NCBI GenBank assembly: GCA_023614405.1 | Contig: CM042685.1 | Location: 188,328,257-188,392,256 of the forward strand | DNA length: 64,000 nucleotides | Reading direction: 5' to 3' | Source: Avena insularis | Lineage: Eukaryota > Streptophyta > Magnoliopsida > Poales > Poaceae | Shown: one piece after another, positions 23,564-34,511 of the stretch | Layout: every line of letters begins with the position of its first letter | Numbering within the stretch: the stretch's first letter is position 1 | Translations under genes and position numbers: made by a program | The notes under the pieces: model-generated | Told to the model about the DNA's origin: nothing | Seen by the model: only the letters and a program-made list of their open reading frames with translations | Databases searched by the model: none

Positions 23564-23592
23564 CCCGTAGCAACGCGCGGGCATTCAACTAG
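23564..23592 (+). other. Helitron 3' terminus with hairpin
   Basis: CCCGTAGCAACGCGCGGG can fold with CCCG/CGGG and GC/GC pairs around a small loop, and is followed by CATTCAACTAG. Hairpin plus CTAG about eleven bases later is the standard Helitron termination signal. Confidence 0.7.
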
Positions 23593-26500
23593 TAGTATAT
23601 AAGTATCATGTTAGTCTCCATGATTCTTGATATTCAAAAGATTGTTTTAATATCAAGGTTATCGGGGAGCTGAAAGAATTGTTTAAAAACCATTATGTGT
23701 GAAAGATATTATGATATCTAAAACAAAGTTTTGGTTATAACATGATAAAGTATAATATGGCAAAAGTCATGTTCTCATATTCGATGAGAATTTGCAAAAG
23801 GTTGGAGACTATGGTCGTCCTAATCCTTCAAAAGGTTTTGGAGAGCGACATTATACTCGTAATTCACCGTTATAAGCTAAAGTAGCTTGATCATGAATAG
23901 TTCCATGATAAGGATGAATATTTTATGTAGCTAAAATGTTTACTACACTAAAAGATTACTAAAGAATGGAATTTGAAAGAACACTAAACATTTGATGATG
24001 GTGATCTACTTCAAAGTGCAAGTCCAAAGACATTGGTATTTAACTATACATGTTTTGGACTATGTGTCATAAGTATGGCGCCACTGTTGATGTTGATAGA
24101 TTCTTTTAAAAGGATAAAGAAATACTGAAAGAGAAATCTAAGAAATATTTGGCAGAAGAGAAAAGACTAGAATTGTTCAGCTTAGGTATATAGAGGATAT
24201 ACATGTTATGGCTGTATTCTTTGCTTGTTAAACAATGTAGTTCTTGAGTATTAGATACTGAATTTGTTGGTGTGAATCGTCATACGAAACAACACAATTC
24301 ATGAACTACAATGGCCTAAAGTAACTAGCAAAAGAATATGCGATGATGCTCATCGAGAACAAATAAAGGGTTGTTGTGTTGCTCGTTGAAATCAAAACTT
24401 ACCTTCAAGATTTGTTTTCAATAATTGTTATTTCGATCAGGTATTATGAGAATAAAAGGGTTGTACAAATAATTGTCGTAATCCATAAAAGATGGATAAT
24501 TTACAAATCTCGTTGGAGAAATCACATCCATAAAACTAGTGCTAAAATTTTCGAAAGACAAATTGATTAAAAGATCACTTAGGAAGTGACATCGTCGTTT
24601 AAATTATATTGGAAAGAAAGCATGAAGAAACTCCATGTGGATGGAATTTTGGAGTCTTTTGATTTTTGATCAAACGACGCTTGTGAAACTTTCCTAAAGA
24701 TAATTAAAACTCCGTTCATAGGCAAAAGTGAACGGATGACTAGCTTATTGGAACTTGTAAATATAGATGTATAAAGCCCATTATGTGTAGTCAAGAGCGA
24801 TGGATTTCAACTTCATATGCTTTCTCCGAAAATTTGAGTGAATATATGAATATTTACTTAATGAGGATGAAGTGTGAAACATTTGAAAAGTTCGAAGACT
24901 TTCAAGATGAAGTGCAAAATCAATGTAACAAGAAAATAAAGAATTTATGATAGGATCATAAAGGGAGATATTTGAGTTACAGGTTTAGCATAACACCTAA
25001 GATTTGAGGAACCGTTCCATGGATTTGTGTTTCCCAAAACACCGTATGAGTATGGAATAATCGAGATATGCAATGAAACCTTGTTTGACATGGTAAGATC
25101 AAAGGTGTAATTCATAAAACCGCCATTATATTTTAAAGATTAAAAGCTTTAGAGACTATCGCCTTTTCACTGAAAAGATCTCCATCATGATCCGTTGAAA
25201 TGACACCATATAAAGTTATGGTTTGGGATAAAATCCAAGTTGTCCTTTCTTAAACATTGGTATGCTATGCATAAGAAATATGTTTGCAACCAAAATTGGA
25301 TGAACATATCTTTGTATGTTATTTTGAATAATCGTTGTGTATTCCTCTATAACACCAAAGACAAAAATGTTTGTCGCTTAGAACGTCAAGTTTCTTTGAG
25401 AAAGGAATTTTCCATGAAAAGTTAAGTGGGAGGACAATAGAACTTTGATAAGGTTTAAAGAACCTTAGCTATATGTGCAAAGTTGTGCAGCATCGAAAAG
25501 TGTTCCGGAGGAAGCAACAATGCTCATGGCTCACGTGCCTCAAAGGTTGTGATTACGGAGGTCTAAGTTCCTATTGAACCAAGTAAGTCGGGTAAACAAT
25601 CAAATACCAAGATTTGAGAGTTGATTCATTATTTGACAATAATGAACCGACTACATGAAAAGAAGCGATGATGGGCCCTAACTCCGTCAAATGGTTTGAA
25701 GCCATAAAATCCGTGATAGTTCCATACACGAGAGATCAAGCTTTGAACTTGAAAGACCCTCTGGAAAGGTGTAAGACCTTTCAGTCGTGTTTGGATCTAT
25801 AAAGAAATAGACATGGATGTTTCACATCTATGAAATTGTCGACATGTTGGAAAAGAGTTCACAACAATGTTCAAAGGTTGTCTATGACAAGATTTGATCT
25901 TTCATAGAAATGTTTAGTCTAGACGGATTAATGTAGCAACCACTACATATAATTTTGTTATGTGGTAGTTGAATAAACAAAACAAGTTCTTCTAATAGAA
26001 TGGTTACCTAGGACGTGTGCATGACACGACCCAAAGGGTTTTATTAATTCAAAGAATGCTAAAAACGTATGCAAACTACAATGGTTGAAGTGAGCATCGC
26101 GGAGTTGGAATCTTCACCATGATGAACCTGTTAAAAGAGTTTAAATTCATCAGAGACGATGAAGATGCTTGCATTTGCAAGAAATTAAGTGGGAGCGCTA
26201 AGACATATTTCTAATACATTATGTGGAAGACATATTGTTGATTGGAAATGATGTATCTTTTATTAACACATGTTAAGAATTTCATCGCGATGAAAGGCTT
26301 AGGCAAAACCCGAATATTTGGCATCAATATCTATATAGATAGATTAAGACGCTAATATGGTTGTGCCAAATATACATAGATGAGATATTGAATGAGTTCA
26401 ATATGGAAATGATAAGAAAGGTTCTTGCCACACAGAAAGGATTAAATCAAAATTCAAGTGTATCGACACTTGGTAAGTGAAACAAAGATTCAAGTATTGA

Positions 26501-27226
26501 TTGATACTTGATGAATAAAATCACAAATAGTATTTTTCAATCATACAGTGATATGTACAAATCCAGATATGTCTTATGCTCTAAATATTATGAGCATATA
26601 CCAGAATGATTCATAAGATGATCATTGGACAATAGTAAGGATATTCTTATTCTCTCTTGGAAGAACTAATAATATATTATTTTGTAGAAGTGACAAATAA
26701 ATGGTTAGTTCATTGTAAAAGTACTACATTGATACTAGTTTTGTCACAAAGTACAAAATAAGTTTATCTCAATCTAAACTAATGGTGGCACAATATAATG
26801 GAAAGTAAGTTCCATAACGGATTTGGATGAGTTCCAAAGTTAAGACATTGTGACAGATACTACAACAAAAGGCTAAGTATATGACTGCTATTATAGCAGC
26901 AAAAGAGAGCATTTGTGTCAAGTAGTTTATTATCAAACTAGGTGTAGTTCACAGCGGGATAATACTATGAAGATATATTGTATGACAATATTGTCAACAT
27001 GTTTTAACCCCTAGGAACTAAAGGTCTCACCAAAGGACCAAATTTATACAAAGCCATCTCATTAGAGAATGAGTGATGCGTAGAGACGCAAAGATATGCA
27101 ATTACACACAGACCTGAAAGTGTCAGATCCGGAGATCAGTTGACCACTAGAAATCGTGTAAATACAACACCAGAAAGCCAGGTGTTGAATGCACAAAGGT
27201 TTGAAACTAGATTATTGACTCTAGTG
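23593..27226 (+). pseudogene. Decayed gag-pol of the Angela-like element
   Basis: No long frame survives, but scattered peptides in copia order can be read on the plus strand. They include a KKYLAEE segment after a lost zinc knuckle (about 24140-24180), an EAMMGP..KWFEAIKS linker block (about 25670-25715), a DEDACICKKLSGSAK segment before the RT catalytic region (about 26155-26200), and an RNase H remnant near 26890-26940. Frequent stops and frameshifts show this copy cannot encode its own proteins. Confidence 0.6.
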
Positions 27227-27238
27227 CAAGTGGGAGAC
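27227..27238 (+). promoter_or_regulatory. Polypurine tract of the Angela-like element
   Basis: The purine-rich AAGTGGGAGA, followed by a single C, directly precedes the 3' LTR start at 27239; this is the plus-strand priming position. Confidence 0.7.
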
Positions 27239-29076
27239 TGTTGGAGATATGCCCAAGAGGCAATAATAAAGTGCTTATTATCATATCTTCATCTTATGAT
27301 AAATGTTTTACCATGCTATAATTGTATTAACAGGAAACATTAATACTTGTGTGATTTGTAAACATAAAAGAGTCCCTAGTAAACCCTCTTGTTAAACTAG
27401 CTTGTTAGTTAATATATGATCATGGTTTCCTGATCATGAACATTGAGATGTTATTAACAACAAGATCATATCATTAGGAGAATGGTGTGTTGGACATACT
27501 TTAGTTAAGCGTAGCATAAATATCAAGTCATTTAATATAGTTCATTTGTTATAAGCTTTCTGATACATAGTAACCTAATTCCTTCGACCATGAGATCATG
27601 CTAATCACCATCACCGGAAGGATGTTTTGATGACATCAAGCACCACACCGTAACTGGGTGGCTATAAAGGTGGAATTGAGTGTTCGGAAAGTATGTGTTG
27701 AGGCACATGGATCAAGAGTGGGATTTGTCCATCCATATGACAGATAGATATACTCTGGGCCCTCTCAGTGGAATGTCATCCAATTAGCTTGCAAGCATGT
27801 GACTGGCTCACAAGGAATCACATATCACGGGAACAAGAAAAGAGTACTTATCGGTAATGAGGTTGAACTAGGTATGTAGAGATACCGACGATCAAACCTC
27901 GGATAAGTAAAATATCGTGAGACAAATGGAAATTGGTATCGTATGTAAGTGGTTCATTCGATCACAAAGTAATTGTAGAAATATGTGGGAGCCATATGAA
28001 TTTCCAGATTCCTCTATTGGTTATTGATCGGAGAAGTGTCTCGGTCATGTCCGCGTAATTCACGAACCATAGGGAGACACACTTAAGGATTCGATGTTGT
28101 TTAGTAGATATGGAATGTAAGTAGGGAGACCAAATGTTGTTCGGAGTTTCGGATGGGATCCAGGATATCACGAGGAGATCCAAAATGGTCCGGAGAATAA
28201 GATTCATATAAGGAAAGTCCAATTCCAGAGTTCGGGAAGGATTTCAATGTTTTCATCGGAGAGGTTCTAGAAGGGTCTAGAAGGTTCACCGGACCAGAAG
28301 GGGAATGGTTCATGAATGTGTCATGGTTAAGTGGAATGATTGGATAATGTCCTAGGTGACTTGGTCGGGCATCTGCGAGAGATAAATAAAGCTCTAAATT
28401 GAAAGTCAAAAGGGAGGTTTGAAAAGTCAAACTGGAACAATAGTTTCCTAGTGGAAGAAGGAAAGAGTCCTTCCTTCTCTCCAACTTGGGTTTGGGGAAG
28501 GATTCAAACTCCCCTCTCCCAAGCTGCCCTCCCTCTCATAAATAGAGGGGAGGGGCTGCCCCAAAGCACCACAACCAGCCCTCCCCACCTCCAAGCCGCG
28601 CTGCCGCCGCCGGTCCGTCGTCGTCGCCCTAGCCGCCACCGACTCCACCTCCTCCTCTCCGGCCTTTTAAACCTAGATCACCGGAAACCCTAGATCCACC
28701 ATAACCTGCTCCGGCTTAGGCGAAGCCCTGTAGGATTTTCTGTCTACTTCCGACACCACGCCGTCGTGCTGCCGGAATCGCGAGGGGAGAACTACAACCT
28801 CCGCTGCCTGCTGGAACAAGGGAGAGGAAGGTCTTCATCGAGTACCGAACTTGTGACCGACTGTGGAACGCAGCGCCGGAAGGATCGTCTACGTGATCTT
28901 GAGATCGGCAAGTGTACGACTACATCACCCATGATAATTTGCTCTCGTTAACCGCTTTGGAATCTTCGAGGGTGAGTACTCTAATCGACTTGTTGCTACA
29001 ATCTAGTAGATAGATCTTGGCTTGTTTGTGTGCATGCGGTAGAATTTTTTTGTTTTCCATGCTATGAACCCCTACA
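27239..29076 (+). repeat. 3' LTR of the Angela-like element
   Basis: The LTR is 1838 bp, starting TGTTGGAGATATGCCC and ending CCCCTACA. It aligns along its length with 16875-18770. A TATA-like CATAAATAG lies near 28537-28545. Confidence 0.92.
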
Positions 29077-29081
29077 GCATG
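29077..29081. repeat. Target-site duplication, right copy (GCATG)
   Basis: GCATG follows the 3' LTR directly and matches 16870-16874. Confidence 0.92.
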
Positions 29082-30029
29082 TTTGGTCAGGCTTATGACA
29101 AGAATAGTTTGGCTCCTATTTATTCACAGAATGGCGTGGTTGGGCAAACCACCAACATCAAGCTCATCAACAACATTCTACTTCGCATGTTCCGCTACAC
29201 TCTTACTCCTAAGGCATGCAACAAGGACGAGATGAGAGGTGCTGAAATCAATCTCATGGCTCATGCTCACTCAGTGTGTACTCAAGGTCCAGACTATGAA
29301 GGTGGTGCTTTTGATGTCATGGACTTTATCTATCAATATTTGTACAAGTGCATTGTGGAAAAGAAGTGTCCTCTCTATACCCCTTTTGTTAATGAAGCTC
29401 ATTGCTTCCCACACTCCAGCAACCCCTTTGCTATATAAAGATCTTGTTAAGCACCTCCTAGCCAAGATTCAGAGAAAGGGGCTCCTTCCTCCAAGGTACC
29501 CCGTTGCTATCCCCCATCCCATGATATCTTTGAGGATGAGGATGAAGTTGATGGTGATAGTAGTGATGAGTCTGAGGAGGTGCAAGAGGTTGTGTTTCGT
29601 GGTCCTCGCATGAAGCATGCTATCAATGCATACCGCTTTAACACCACTAGATAGGAAGTGCATAAGAAGGTGAAGGAGGCTTCCTGGTGGAAGAGACTGC
29701 TCCTGTGTTAGATCATTGATATTCGCCATGGTTAGTATGATGCCTACAAGTCCAACAAGAATGTCATGAAGTAGCTCAAGAGGATCAACTAGCCATGGAT
29801 ATTGACTCCTCCCACCATGCTTCAAATGGGACGATCTCTTATGGTCACTGGAGCTAAGGCCGTGTGGATTGGTCCATGTTTGAGGATGTGTCCTCCTCTT
29901 CTTGCCCTCACGGTAAGGGGACTACTCAGGATGATGATGATGATGATGACGATGAGGACGAGGACGACAATGAGGATGAGGATGGTGATGAGGATGAGGA
30001 TGACAAGGACGAGGACTTCATTGGCTAGA
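29082..30029 (+). pseudogene. Third ORF of the SIRE-like element, second part
   Basis: The ORF interrupted at 16874 resumes here. The first frame (to a stop near 29438) includes IKLINNILLRMFRYTL, EINLMAHAHSVC and FDVMDFIYQYLY, typical of the C-terminal half of the grass retroelement third ORF. Later frames are broken. The 3' end encodes an acidic tail of almost pure Asp/Glu and stops at 30027-30029. The frames on the two sides of the Angela insertion differ by one base, so a frameshift also exists. Function is unknown; the position corresponds to the env-like slot of SIRE elements. Confidence 0.6.
29930..30016 (+). repeat. (GAN)n trinucleotide tract encoding an acidic tail
   Basis: A run of GAT, GAC and GAG codons (with some AAT and GGT) encodes a long Asp/Glu stretch at the end of the third ORF. 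The opposite strand gives a spurious Ile/Val-rich frame. Confidence 0.85.
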
Positions 30030-30498
30030 GTCGGTGTTGGGACACTTTCATAGTGCTCTTTTTCCTTTTTGGTGTCTCGATGCCAAAGGGGGAGAAGTAG
30101 CCCCATATTAGGTTGCTACTGGGGATTTGCATGGGTACACAAGCTTCACGTTATCTCGATTTGCCTCTTTGTATCTTGTGTATTTATTTTATTCGTATGA
30201 GAACTATGTGGTAATACTGTGTGGTAAGACATGTGTGTCGGGTTTCGTTGAAGACTATGTTATGCTTAGTTTATTTGTCTAGTCTTTATATTGATATCAT
30301 ATTTTACCATGGTGTTTACAAATTCTAGAGAGGGTGTTGATCCTAGGTTGTGTGGTCTTGTATTCAAATGCAAATTTAAAATTGTCACACATATAAGGGG
30401 AGCCTTCCTATAATTTTTAAACCATTTTGTAGCTATTCTTATTACTTATCCTATATGAAAATCCTTGGGTTGTCATCAAACACCAAAAACGGGGAGAT

Positions 30499-31691
30499 TG
30501 AAGGGCATTTTTGCCCTTCATATTGTTTTGATGTTTGTTGACAACACTAGGATGTTTCTAATCGTGTGCTAAAATGTTTCAAGGCATATTTATACTGTTA
30601 GCATAATATTAGTATTGCTCAATCAAAGGGAAAAGAGGATACTAGGTTTTTATTGTGGGCAGTACAGATTTGTCGGACTATCTGGCTTGTTTCATCCAGA
30701 GTATTCGGCCAGCCGGAATGTCCGGGTGTCTCCAGCCGGAGTGTCCGGCCTTGGGATTCCCTCGAGACGTCATCAAAGTGTGCAGCCGTTCTATGTCCCA
30801 CATAGGACACTACCCGAACACTGGCTGGAATCTTTGCCAGGCCGGAGTGTTTGGGGTGTATTAGCCAAAGTGGCTGGCCCTGGCCGGAATGTCCGGGTTG
30901 ATTCTTCCGGACACTCCGGGTTAAGTGGATCCAACGGCTACATTTCCAAGGGGCCTATATAAATTCCCCTTCTTCTACCTTTGGAGGTTGCTCGTTCCCC
31001 AACCTCAATAACCCTAAAGTCGAGCCACCAAATCAAATAGATACCCCCCTCCAACCATCCAAAGCCCTAGATCTTTGGAGAACCGAAGGAGGAGGCCTTG
31101 ATCTACATCTTCACCAAAAGAGATCTTAATTTCCCCCTCATTCACCTGAGGCCCCCTTTCTCTAGTGTTTCATTGGAAACCCTATTTCTTGATTTGGTTC
31201 TTTTAAGCTTGTCTTTTATTATTGTGACAACTTGGTTGTATTCGGGATCCTCCAATTCAATTGTGGATGTGTGCCTCAAACTTGTTGTAAAGGTGCCGAC
31301 TTCCACCTTGAAGGTTTCCGTTATAGTGGAAGAGTGAATCGATCCCTTTGGGGTGAGGTTCACTGGAGAACAAGGGAGGCCTTTCGTGGTGTTGGTGGTT
31401 TGAAACCACCCTCTCTCCAAACACAGACGTACTTCTCCTCAAAAGGAAGGAACTGTGGGAAATCATCCTTGTGTCTCCATGTGCTTCACTTTGGTTACTT
31501 CTATCCTTTACCGCACCTTACTTATATCTTGCTCTTGCTTAGTTAATTGTGGTAGTGTGGCATATAGGTAAATTCACCTTAGTTGCATATCTAGAGAATT
31601 TACCTTTTGTGTCAAACCCTAAATTGAAAAAGAGTAAAAATTTGAAGTAGCACCTATTTACCCCCCTCTAGGTGCCCATATGATCCTTTCA
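30499..31691 (+). repeat. 3' LTR of the SIRE/Maximus-like element
   Basis: A purine-rich AACGGGGAGAT ends just before TGAAGGGCATTTTTGCCC at 30499. The LTR ends ACCCCCCTCTAGGTGCCC..CCTTTCA at 31691, giving TGAAGGG/CCTTTCA inverted ends, 1193 bp. A TATA box TATATAAAT lies at 30955-30963. The partner LTR is absent from the window. Confidence 0.75.
30955..30963 (+). promoter_or_regulatory. TATA box of the SIRE-like LTR
   Basis: CCTATATAAATTCC sits about 455 bases into the LTR, after the cluster of CCGGA motifs and before a C-rich leader. Confidence 0.55.
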
Positions 31692-31990
31692 CATCTACAT
31701 TTCCCTTTCATATGAAAGTAGTGTCCTCTTACCTATAGAGAGAGCCAAAGAACCGAAGAACATCGTTCATCTAAGAACTAACATACTCAGGACTAGCATA
31801 GAAGGGTCATAGATAGGTAGAACTTTATAGCAAAATCTTAACTATTCCGTGAAGATAAAAAACTTTTCAAAATATGGGGGAGCAATAAGAACATCAAGTA
31901 AATAGATCTAGTATAATACTTACACTATTCATTGTACAATACACATACATATTATGTGCACTCTATATCGAATTGCATCTAGGCATAGAC
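31692..31990 (-). mobile_element. Short internal piece of a minus-strand copia element
   Basis: These bases follow the primer-binding site of the minus-strand copia LTR at 32005-33426 and end abruptly at the SIRE-like 3' LTR. No coding frame is present. Confidence 0.4.
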
Positions 31991-32004
31991 TGTTTTGATA
32001 CCAA
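31991..32004 (-). promoter_or_regulatory. Primer-binding site of the minus-strand copia element
   Basis: The minus strand reads TTGGTATCAAAACA directly after the LTR end CCTACA. TGGTATCA is the core of initiator methionine tRNA primer sites; the last bases have diverged. Confidence 0.65.
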
Positions 32005-33426
32005 TGTAGGTTTAGGTGCATGGAAAACAAAAAAATGTTGTACATGAACCACCAAGATCTACTAAGCGACATAGAAATAACAAGATCGGATCTTGATGAA
32101 TCTCACCAAAGTTTGAAGCAAAAAAACTTGGTGAAGATTGTTGATGAAGACACGTCTATCTCCGCAGCAAGGTGAGTTCCTTCGTGTGAGGTTCAAAGGA
32201 TGATCCCTCCACTATATCCATGCATACGATTGTCCATTCCACCACCCATAGTGTTGTATAATAGCGAGAGTCTCGCAGCCTTTCGACATATATATGAAAA
32301 ACTTCACAAGGAAGAGGAGAGAGGGTTGCACCACAACTTTAAGAGAACTTGTGTCTCAATAGAGGGGAAACCCCTTGGGTCTAAATAGGAGGAGGGGAGG
32401 GAGCTTGGATTTGAGGAGCGGTCCTAGCGGCTATATCCACCCCACCATATATGGAAGGGATTGTGGATGATGACCATGTAGGGCAACCCTGGGCGCCTCC
32501 TTTCGCATCTCAAGGTGTGGTGGGGCCGACCCCTCCTCCTTCATTGCAGGCCCATAATATGGAAGGTTCATATTATTTAAATTAAGGAAGATATGCGTCC
32601 CTGAAATTATAGGAAGATCCTAGAACTCCAAAATTAAGCATGCCCATAGTATGGGAGGTTTGGTGCAACCAAGGGGTCATGATCCACCCTTATGAGGGCT
32701 TAGGTGGCTCATGCGGCCATCCTCTCTATGGGGATGCACCTCCAACACCTCAAAGGAAAGTTCTGATAAATTCAGGTTTGCATATTTTCATTTTGATAAT
32801 TCCAAAACCATTTTGAAACATTCCGACACTTTTCAAAAGTATGTGTCACATTCACATCTTTATCTAACCCTATGATAACCTCTAAAACAATTTCAACTAT
32901 CTTTAAAACCTTTTCGATAACTTTGGAATGCTTTCAATATTTCTCCGAAACTATTCGAATTAAATCTCTTAACCACATACCATAAATAAAATACTCTCAC
33001 AACATGATCGAATAAATTTTCCAATTTGAGGTTACTTGATATTCTCATGGTCTAAGTACGTACGCATATGCTATCAGTAGATGATAAACTAATAACACAT
33101 GATGATATAATCTCATAGTGAATAATAGAAATGGGGCAGTTCAACACCCTTGTTCTTCTAATAATGTGCTCTCATTGTTGTCGATATCCTTGTTAATTTA
33201 ACAATGCTATGATCAAGAAACAAGGTCATCTCACAACACATGAGATAGTCCTAGAGACAGGATTCAAAACAACTAGGTGTTTAAATCTCTACACGTGCTT
33301 CTGAATTTTCCTTAAAATCTCAAATTCAAGATGCATATCAGTTATAGTATATAGAAAAAACATTAATAATGAACATGGATTTATTCATAATCATATTATT
33401 ATTGCCTTTGGGAACTAACTCCTTCA
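32005..33426 (-). mobile_element. 5' LTR of a minus-strand copia element
   Basis: On the minus strand the LTR begins TGAAGGAGTTAGTTCCC followed by AAGGCAATAATAAT, a block shared with Angela/BARE-type LTRs. It ends GTTTTCCATGCACCTAAACCTACA (last bases at 32005), 1422 bp, with the primer site next to it. The rest of the element is missing beyond 31692. No matching second LTR was found in the window. Confidence 0.65.
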
Positions 33427-33819
33427 ATGTTGTGCAGAAAGTATATGATCAAAGTTGCATCTGGGGTGGGCGAACCAGGAAACCCTTACCGTTACGACAA
33501 ATGTGACCACTGCCCACTAACTGTGGGTGAGATACATCCTAGATATGTTATCCAAAAGAGAAAACATTAGGAGGAGGCAAGCTCATTTATAGAATGTAAA
33601 GGGTTTGGAAGGAGAAAGATAGGAAGATTTTTTCGGCACAGTAGTCTCTAACCATACATGGTTATTCTGATTCATGAGGCATCTTACATATGCCTTTTGT
33701 GATCCTAGAAACCCGGTAGTAACATCGGCTTTTCCATAGTTTTTTGCCATCTTTTTATTTTTTCCTATTTAGATCCATGCACATAATGCTCTCTCTAATC
33801 GGATGACAAAGCGATTGTA
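33427..33819. other. Unclassified DNA between a copia LTR and a Helitron end
   Basis: No frame or repeat with recognisable features was seen in this interval. Confidence 0.4.
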
Positions 33820-33850
33820 CTAGACAGGTTAGCGCACTTCGCTGCGCTGC
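33820..33850 (-). mobile_element. 3' terminus of a second, minus-strand Helitron
   Basis: The minus strand reads AGCGCAGCGAAGTGCGCT, a perfect 6-bp stem with a 6-base loop. Eleven bases later it ends in CTAG (33820-33823) followed by T. This matches the Helitron 3' signal. The element would extend to higher coordinates; its TC 5' end was not found with confidence, so its extent is unknown. Confidence 0.5.
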
Positions 33851-34391
33851 TTACAAATCATTTGAACATTGTGTGATTGGAGGGGTGTGCTTTCAAGTGT
33901 TTTCAACCTAGTGAAAATACGTTTAGCTTTTTTCTTCTATTTTAGGCTTTTAAATAAATAAATAAATAGAGGAACACATTTAAGTTGTTAGCGAAGAGGC
34001 AGCTTGCCTCTATTTCTGTTGAGAAATAAAAAGTGTAGTATATGAGTGATGACCTATAAAGTATAAGATAGGTCAAATGGCAAAAAAGACATGAATGGAT
34101 AGTTAATAAATTTAAAACTCGGTTATATTTCTATATGGCTATGTTGGAAAGTGTAGAATTAAAGTTTTTGGTATTCATCTAACCTTTGGTCCTTCACCTT
34201 ATCCTCTCCTCCCATGTGACCTTATTATCTTCCGATTGTGCTAGTTCTTGTCCATCTGTGCTCCCATGCCACAGTTTGTAAAAATGAAATGATTGAGAAA
34301 TATGCTCAAATTTAATTACTCGCCAAAAGGATGTTCAACAGTAATATATTATATATATTAGCGCATATCTTGGTTAATAAAATTGCCGCAA
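33851..34391. other. AT-rich Helitron-proximal sequence
   Basis: No gene is seen. A short (TAAA)n microsatellite lies at about 33951-33968. Confidence 0.4.
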
Positions 34392-34511
34392 TACAGACAA
34401 CGATTCCTTTCTGCATGTACATTCAAAGAGAACACGTTTCCATAAAATGAGTACAGACAACGATTCCTTTCTGCATGTACATTCAAAGAGAACACGTTTC
34501 CATAAAATGAG
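34392..34511. repeat. Perfect 60-bp tandem duplication
   Basis: Units 34392-34451 and 34452-34511 are identical, beginning TACAGACAACGATTCC and ending CATAAAATGAG. On the minus strand the duplication keeps frame inside a 75-codon ORF (34374-34601), giving a 20-residue repeat. Perfect identity in otherwise decayed DNA suggests a recent duplication. Confidence 0.95.

Larger units (their letters stand above)
20158..23592 (+). mobile_element. Non-autonomous Helitron inside the Angela-like element
   Basis: The 5' end TCTTTACTATTATT fits the grass Helitron consensus TCTMTAYTA apart from T at the M position. The 3' end is CTAG followed by a host T, with a GC-rich imperfect hairpin (23564-23581) eleven bases before it. 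There is no target duplication, as expected. The base before the 5' end is T rather than the usual A, so the left boundary may be off by one. No Rep/helicase coding sequence is present. The 3435-bp body holds a Stowaway MITE and a GC-rich stop-free segment that may be a captured exon. Confidence 0.7.
16875..29076 (+). mobile_element. Complete Angela/BARE-type copia retrotransposon
   Basis: The element is 12,202 bp, with LTRs at 16875-18770 and 27239-29076. It has a primer-binding site TGGTATCAGAG complementary to the initiator methionine tRNA, a purine-rich tract before the 3' LTR and a GCATG target duplication. The LTR start TGTTGGAGATATGCCC and the leader after the primer site resemble Angela/BARE1 elements of Triticeae. 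The internal region is decayed and carries a Helitron. By eye, about 34 substitutions were counted in the first ~770 aligned LTR bases, roughly 4.4 percent. Confidence 0.9.
12475..31691 (+). mobile_element. 5'-truncated SIRE/Maximus-like copia element, interrupted
   Basis: From left to right the element has part of integrase, reverse transcriptase and RNase H (12475-15051), a long spacer, a third ORF (16142-16874 and 29082-30029) and a 3' LTR (30499-31691). The 5' LTR, gag, protease and N-terminal integrase are missing; the sequence starts abruptly after the 33-bp repeat at 12474. The copia order (integrase before RT), the RNase H end and the extra ORF after pol fit the SIRE/Maximus lineage, known for a third ORF in the env position. 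An Angela-like element of 12.2 kb sits inside the third ORF. Confidence 0.75.

Noticed and set aside
29822..30106. Minus ORF with a long Ile/Val/Leu stretch that looks like a membrane segment
   Set aside because: It is the antisense of the GAN-repeat acidic tract.
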